This document shows positions 62,801-64,000 of a DNA stretch of 64,000 bases, piece by piece. Position numbers and translations under genes: made by a program. How positions within the stretch are numbered: position 1 is the stretch's first letter; each line of letters starts with the position of its first letter. The stretch is from Pelagibius litoralis (GTDB taxonomy: Bacteria; Pseudomonadota; Alphaproteobacteria; Kiloniellales; Kiloniellaceae), in the NCBI RefSeq assembly GCF_011683915.1, contig NZ_JAAQPH010000011.1, positions 1 through 64,000 on the forward strand, in the 5' to 3' direction. The notes under the pieces were generated by a model. It saw nothing but the letters and a program-made list of their open reading frames with translations. It did no database searches and was not told the origin of the DNA.

Positions 62801-64000
62801 GCCACGGGCAACGGTGTCGGGGCCGGCAACGACAGCATCACCAGCGGTAACGGCGACGACACCATCTCCGGCGGCGCCCTGGCGACTGCGTCCGGCGCGG
62901 CGACGGCGACCAACACCAATGTGGCGGTCGGCGACGGAACTGCCGGAAACGATGTCATCTCCGCCGATGGCGACAGCGGCGGCAACGACGTGATCTCCGG
63001 CGATGCCTGGGCCAAGAGTATCGACAGCACTGCGCTGGCCCAGGCGACGAATGACGCGACCGGCGGCGGGTCGGCCGGCAATGATGAGATCCTCACCGGC
63101 GGCTTCGACGCGGCCGACGGCAGCGGCGACTTGGCGGCCGGCGACTCCCTGGCCACGGGGAAGAGAGTGCAAGCTTATGGCGACAACCTCGCCGAGGGCA
63201 GCGGCACGGCCGGCAACGACAGCATCACGGCCGGCGCGGGCAACGACACCCTTTCCGGCGGTGCGCTTGCGGTGGGGGTGAATTCGGCGCTGGCCGATCA
63301 GGCCAACACCGCGAACGATGGCGGTTCCGCCGGCAACGATGTTATCTTGGCGGATAACGATGCGAGCGGCGGTGACGACGAAGTCGCGGGCGATGCCATG
63401 GCGCGCTCGGACTTCGGGCGCACCCAGGCCGACGCGGTCAACCAGGCCGGGCTTCAAGGCGGCGGGGGCGAGGCCGGCAACGATCTTCTCCGCGTGGGCT
63501 CTGGCGCCAACAAGGTCGCCGGCGACGCCATGGCGGTCAGCCAGAACTCCTCTTTTGCGTTCGCGAATGTGACCAACGAAGCCCTGGATGGTGGTCTGGG
63601 CGGCAACGATACCATCGCAACGGGCGGCGATAACGGCGACATCATCAGCGGCGATGGCCAGGCCCTGGCGCCGCTGACGAACTTTGCCGTGGCGACCACC
63701 ACCAATGCGGCAAGGGGTGACTCGGCCTCTGCCGGCAATGACGAGATCAATGCCTACGGCGGCGCGGACACCATCGCTGGCGACGCCCAGGCATTCGCTT
63801 CCAGCAATTCCGTGGCGGCTCGCGGCAACAACTTCGCCGGCGACAGTGTCGTGGGCGGCCACAGCGGCAACCAGGCCGGCAATGACCGGATCGAGACCAC
63901 CGGCACCGGGGCGGCGGCGGGGGATGTCATCTCCGGCGATGCCCAGGCCATAGGCGCGTCAGGCGCTGATGCTGGTCAGACCAACCGGGCCGAGGGTGGC
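53804..64000 (+). CDS. Giant RTX-type repeat protein (3' end outside window)
   Basis: From ATG 53804 (GGGAG upstream) the frame stays open for 3399 codons to the last base. Residues about 50-127 are a beta-rich N-module (IVEIQAVAGQVYDLTF, then VDGADFILTFDDNGDGTPDS) seen at the start of giant RTX adhesins. About 250-335 resembles a lamin-tail-like fold (FIEVVNNGAAGVFPENLVVE). Classic RTX nonapeptides occur at about 483-500 and 546-590. Then come long arrays of 41-45-residue units, split by a pre-peptidase C-terminal (PPC) domain at about 1920-2040 (RIEGLINEQSDTDLYRIDLK, FTVPADGVYYIAIRA). It should be type I secreted and bind Ca2+. No protease or toxin domain is visible. Long frames on the opposite strand are antisense artefacts. 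Confidence 0.88.
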   Translation, partial: MTDDLSRGDEGLDDTLAESVESSHVASSDGSSKLTGQAADVLIISRGSPGQIVEIQAVAGQVYDLTFPPGDAQVRVDGADFILTFDDNGDGTPDSQIVFLDLVTLADSGDAPSFTVGGIEIAADVLISQALALAESGDTNLETAAGQGAQGGGATAYNDDLGETIDLLTASADPLGGTELEFGLAGTEADAIELALNDEAAPEIALPLPLINEIGVSATLRVPDLPDTVEPDPANAPQAADAAPQLAQAYNFIEVVNNGAAGVFPENLVVEILNPAGETIVFEVPGGITVPAGGFVVLYQLAGDSLADGLETVMLRVFDAEGNVIGGQDVEAQAFWNLGDDTSDPVAVNLVSTEDGVTGSLDTFAANVSQEDLDGLTDPDFTGTPDGFGSPLLNLSFETFNGRFTEGHPIFSRVDTTDSDGPGDWTTSTIPTDGALNDTDDDQTDDDANAKDPLNDDLNPGQDNPDPLAGQNFLQAADPQGELLEGGGGPDFLLGAGGGDSLYGGSQALRGQQGDKAQNQFQQILDSSVLGGADSADLTHDPLFSDHNDFLFGEAGDDALYGGAGGDYLIGGQGNDSLEGGSGDDEIYGDGSEEIAGLPDDDPDHAGNDVIAGDALNNVTAIPGSAGESDAAAIAVLGGNDTVVAGNGDDAVSGDAMAADSESAQAVSYSDNSVVRLLDGTGETDRGFANDSLVGGAGNDRIAGDAAAIVTGEGSSGTAEATAHNLGLQGGESTASTGIDTIDGGDGDDLIAGEALADASAGGDTSSATAISQNRSDRAEAAAGNDVIDGGTGKDTIAGEALARGDSATATADNTAGGAGSAGNDTLTSGDSADALSGDSLAIGVTGAIAQTINLADTSGEAGGDSLLAGGGDNQVAGDAQATSSAGSAEAYGNNVASGGGDAGLDQIESGDGEDTVSGDAQAISDGSATAYGSNAAFVGSDAGRDRIVADDGGDGISGGAQAIGATSANARQVNTASGVDSDADNDSIEVGGGSNALAGDVQAVSAAGSADAEGSNTAGDGGDAGRDFINVAVGGGTISGDAQAIGATSANARQVNTADGSDSRAGSDSVFVGADFVSAEASVIAGDAQAISSGGAAEAYGNNVGSGGGREAGEDNIFGGDAADTISGGAQAIGATVADAEQVNAASGGAEAGNDGLNAGVGDNVVAGEAQALSDGTATATASNTASGDGMAGNDRVFAGFDIDSPASPGRGANLVAGEAQAISDGTATASGSNAATVGASAGDDTINTAGGADTVSGGAQAIGETGATATQANEATGLGATAGNDTIASDFAGGGTGDDVAGDAWAKADNENEGDILAEVDNTAATGGSAGDDSIDAGEGNNRVSGEATADGPGAEANVENTATGDDSVNGATAGNDNIVTGSGNDTVSGGALAAGAMALATIINKAAASLGLASAGNDTIAVGDGADKVAGDALATGDDAVATVNNDADATGDAGVAAQAGNDSITASSGSAGEVIAGDAASISTDGGKATVENNATVADGNTGRATAGNDTINAGGGGDTISGGALAVGENTLAQADNTATVGSGGRAEAGNDSIDAGGGANLVAGDAAATGAGGRAMVTNKAETGLGVAFAGNDTIVTGDGTDILSGDALARGDGEVFAKATNTADGAGSSAGNDSIDAGDGDNRVSGDAMAVGSVAVGGTAMAEAVNSATAAGASAGNDAIVTGSGNDSVAGEALADDVLGSATATTGNSAAAGGSAGSDTWIDAGGSNRFSLDSLSFDSDGNTATTRNTADGAGSQAGSDSATIGGDGDNAGAGDAAEFSSGMADAVTENTADAVGAEAGDDSIVTGAGDDTLAGDSLAEGKDASAQTTNLGGDYGSAGNDVINADIVSVSADEAGGPATIVDGDTGFVPSGDEGGGVELPADGDHVDVNGTLAGAQVIDRAGFGIAEDPNVDDDSLPRVRIEGLINEQSDTDLYRIDLKAGEVLTLDVDFAWGQGDGVDPRIALLDAAGDVVSENDDSDLPVDPGSVEFDDGNYDSFLTFTVPADGVYYIAIRAYDEESTGDYVIQASLTGTGFGDDVLVGDSAALADVAEGSARAEADNRAVGDDGTAAGSDVIRSGNAENGDKVAGESLARGYDAEAYGDNVASGNGSAAGNDTLTAGLGDHTISGGTLAEGTLRALADTRNEADSGGRSGSDVVTTIGGNDVLAGDALAVSTSGAIARVENTAAISDYGDDAAAGNDTIDAGDGADTVAGDALAIGAGGSAVANNRASASGGRDADAGEDNIDTTAGDTGDLIAGEALSLGGNATALNYGAASGDFTDADAGNDEIDSGDGDDTISGGAVTTAAGGTATTTNTGLASDGGDVDTGRDSIDGAEGKNLVAGDALVTSAAGGNATALNTGTGTNHDDIDVGRDRIEVGGGNDTLAGDALTKGRGATALTENRATSTVDNAAAQGDIDSGTDNIEADDGENVIAGDSGALGVNGLAKVVNVAEKVSDNPDDLSDADGADAGDDRIGSGGDDDVISGDALATGVGGRTEVSSEATASGYGQSRAGADRIDAGDGGNVVAGDGGSTDAAGGNATVENNATAEDDGNASAGSDTIEAGDGNDTISGGALAAGIALAAVDAVTAGIVNTATATDENAVASAGDDSIEAGGGANTVAGDALATGDYGIADVKNDATATNGATATAGDDTISADDGDDIVSGDALATGDNGVATAVNMASASSTASAGSDSIDAGGGANLVAGDAAATGAGGRAMVTNNAETGLGVAFAGNDTIVTGDGADILSGDALARGDGEAFAAATNTADGDGNGAGNDSILSGDGGDIIAGDALAISGAGEASATATNTASAGGVAGSDTIEAGGGNDTIAGDALAIGASGTAVVNGGGNDSILGGAGDDLIAGDVLALGGATAELNIAGGDDTIYGGAGDDTIYGDSNTPGDSIGGDDLLDGGDGNDTIIAGAGTDTIAGDALVRGEGSAAVVNNRASAGANGAAIAGNDSIDATIGSLGDLIAGEALSLGGDATVVNYGEATGNGVGAGNDSITSGNGDDTISGGALATASGAATATNTNVAVGDGTAGNDVISADGDSGGNDVISGDAWAKSIDSTALAQATNDATGGGSAGNDEILTGGFDAADGSGDLAAGDSLATGKRVQAYGDNLAEGSGTAGNDSITAGAGNDTLSGGALAVGVNSALADQANTANDGGSAGNDVILADNDASGGDDEVAGDAMARSDFGRTQADAVNQAGLQGGGGEAGNDLLRVGSGANKVAGDAMAVSQNSSFAFANVTNEALDGGLGGNDTIATGGDNGDIISGDGQALAPLTNFAVATTTNAARGDSASAGNDEINAYGGADTIAGDAQAFASSNSVAARGNNFAGDSVVGGHSGNQAGNDRIETTGTGAAAGDVISGDAQAIGASGADAGQTNRAEGG
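55620..59340 (+). repeat. Composite RTX-like repeat array, first block
   Basis: Units of about 41-45 residues (123-135 bp) with consensus AGNDxIxxGxGxDxVxGDALA, then a 20-residue spacer of the type ATAxxxNxAxxGGS. Two flavours alternate locally, one with a GDDTISG-like and one with a GANLVAGD-like turn. By length I estimate about 27 units; I did not count them exactly. Confidence 0.75.
59930..64000 (+). repeat. Composite RTX-like repeat array, second block (continues beyond window)
   Basis: Same unit as the first block, resuming after the PPC domain (DDVLVGDSAALADVAEG) and still running at base 64000, about 30 units by length. Bases about 61915-62118 nearly duplicate 58480-58683 at an offset of 3435 bp, showing recent copying between the two blocks. 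Confidence 0.75.

Overview
The window looks like a chromosomal segment of a free-living, probably marine alphaproteobacterium. Supporting signs are TRAP transporters, polyamine, amide and organosulfate catabolism, IS6-family elements, a scar of an alphaproteobacterial-type initiator tRNA, and very large RTX proteins at both ends. The species cannot be named from sequence alone. The right third (about 42-64 kb) is uniformly GC-rich, with tightly overlapping genes typical of core genome. The middle (about 2-42 kb) is a patchwork of catabolic cassettes, insertion sequences, broken genes and integration scars.

Layout. (1) 1-1641: the 3' end of a secreted RTX calcium-binding protein built of near-identical 152-residue repeats. 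(2) 2.8-15.3 kb: an organosulfate-type catabolic cluster. The minus strand carries two choline-sulfatase-like sulfatases, a TAXI-TRAP importer, an aldehyde dehydrogenase and a GMC (choline-dehydrogenase-like) oxidoreductase. A GntR regulator and an enolase-superfamily enzyme diverge on the plus strand, and a frameshifted sulfatase-maturing (FGE) gene lies at the edge. (3) 15.4-19.9 kb: accessory DNA with a PD-(D/E)XK-like nuclease, two different IS6-family elements and, between them, a JmjC/cupin oxygenase whose stop codon lies inside an IS end. (4) 20.3-31.6 kb: a complete amide-utilisation system, amiC-amiR, a structured leader with two intrinsic terminators, a urea/amide-type ABC importer, aliphatic amidase amiE, and a CbbQ-type AAA+ ATPase with a VWA partner. 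(5) 31.7-38.5 kb: an integration scar (3' half of tRNA-fMet plus an integrase relic) joined to a decayed sugar ABC operon, then a FadR-type regulator, a DctPQM TRAP transporter and RpiB. (6) 38.5-42.2 kb: inverted IS6 relics, a PepSY-like fragment, an exported KatG, a one-spacer type I-E-like CRISPR relic, and two long palindromes. (7) 42.3-51.4 kb: a polyamine-type ABC operon fused to an acetyl-polyamine/beta-keto-acid catabolic module under a divergent LysR regulator. (8) 51.7-53.4 kb: a membrane sensor carrying its own AraC DNA-binding domain. (9) 53.8 kb to the window end: one open frame of 3399 codons on the plus strand, an RTX-like giant protein of about 41-45-residue composite repeats interrupted by a pre-peptidase C-terminal domain.

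The clearest working unit is the amide system. AmiC should sense the amide and release AmiR. AmiR, an ANTAR RNA-binding protein, should let polymerase pass the terminators at 22.3-22.5 kb, so that importer, amidase and the CbbQ/VWA pair are made together. The main candidates for undescribed biology are this leader with the amidase-CbbQ-VWA association, the giant composite-repeat RTX protein, the membrane-anchored AraC sensor, and the polyamine/BKACE operon.
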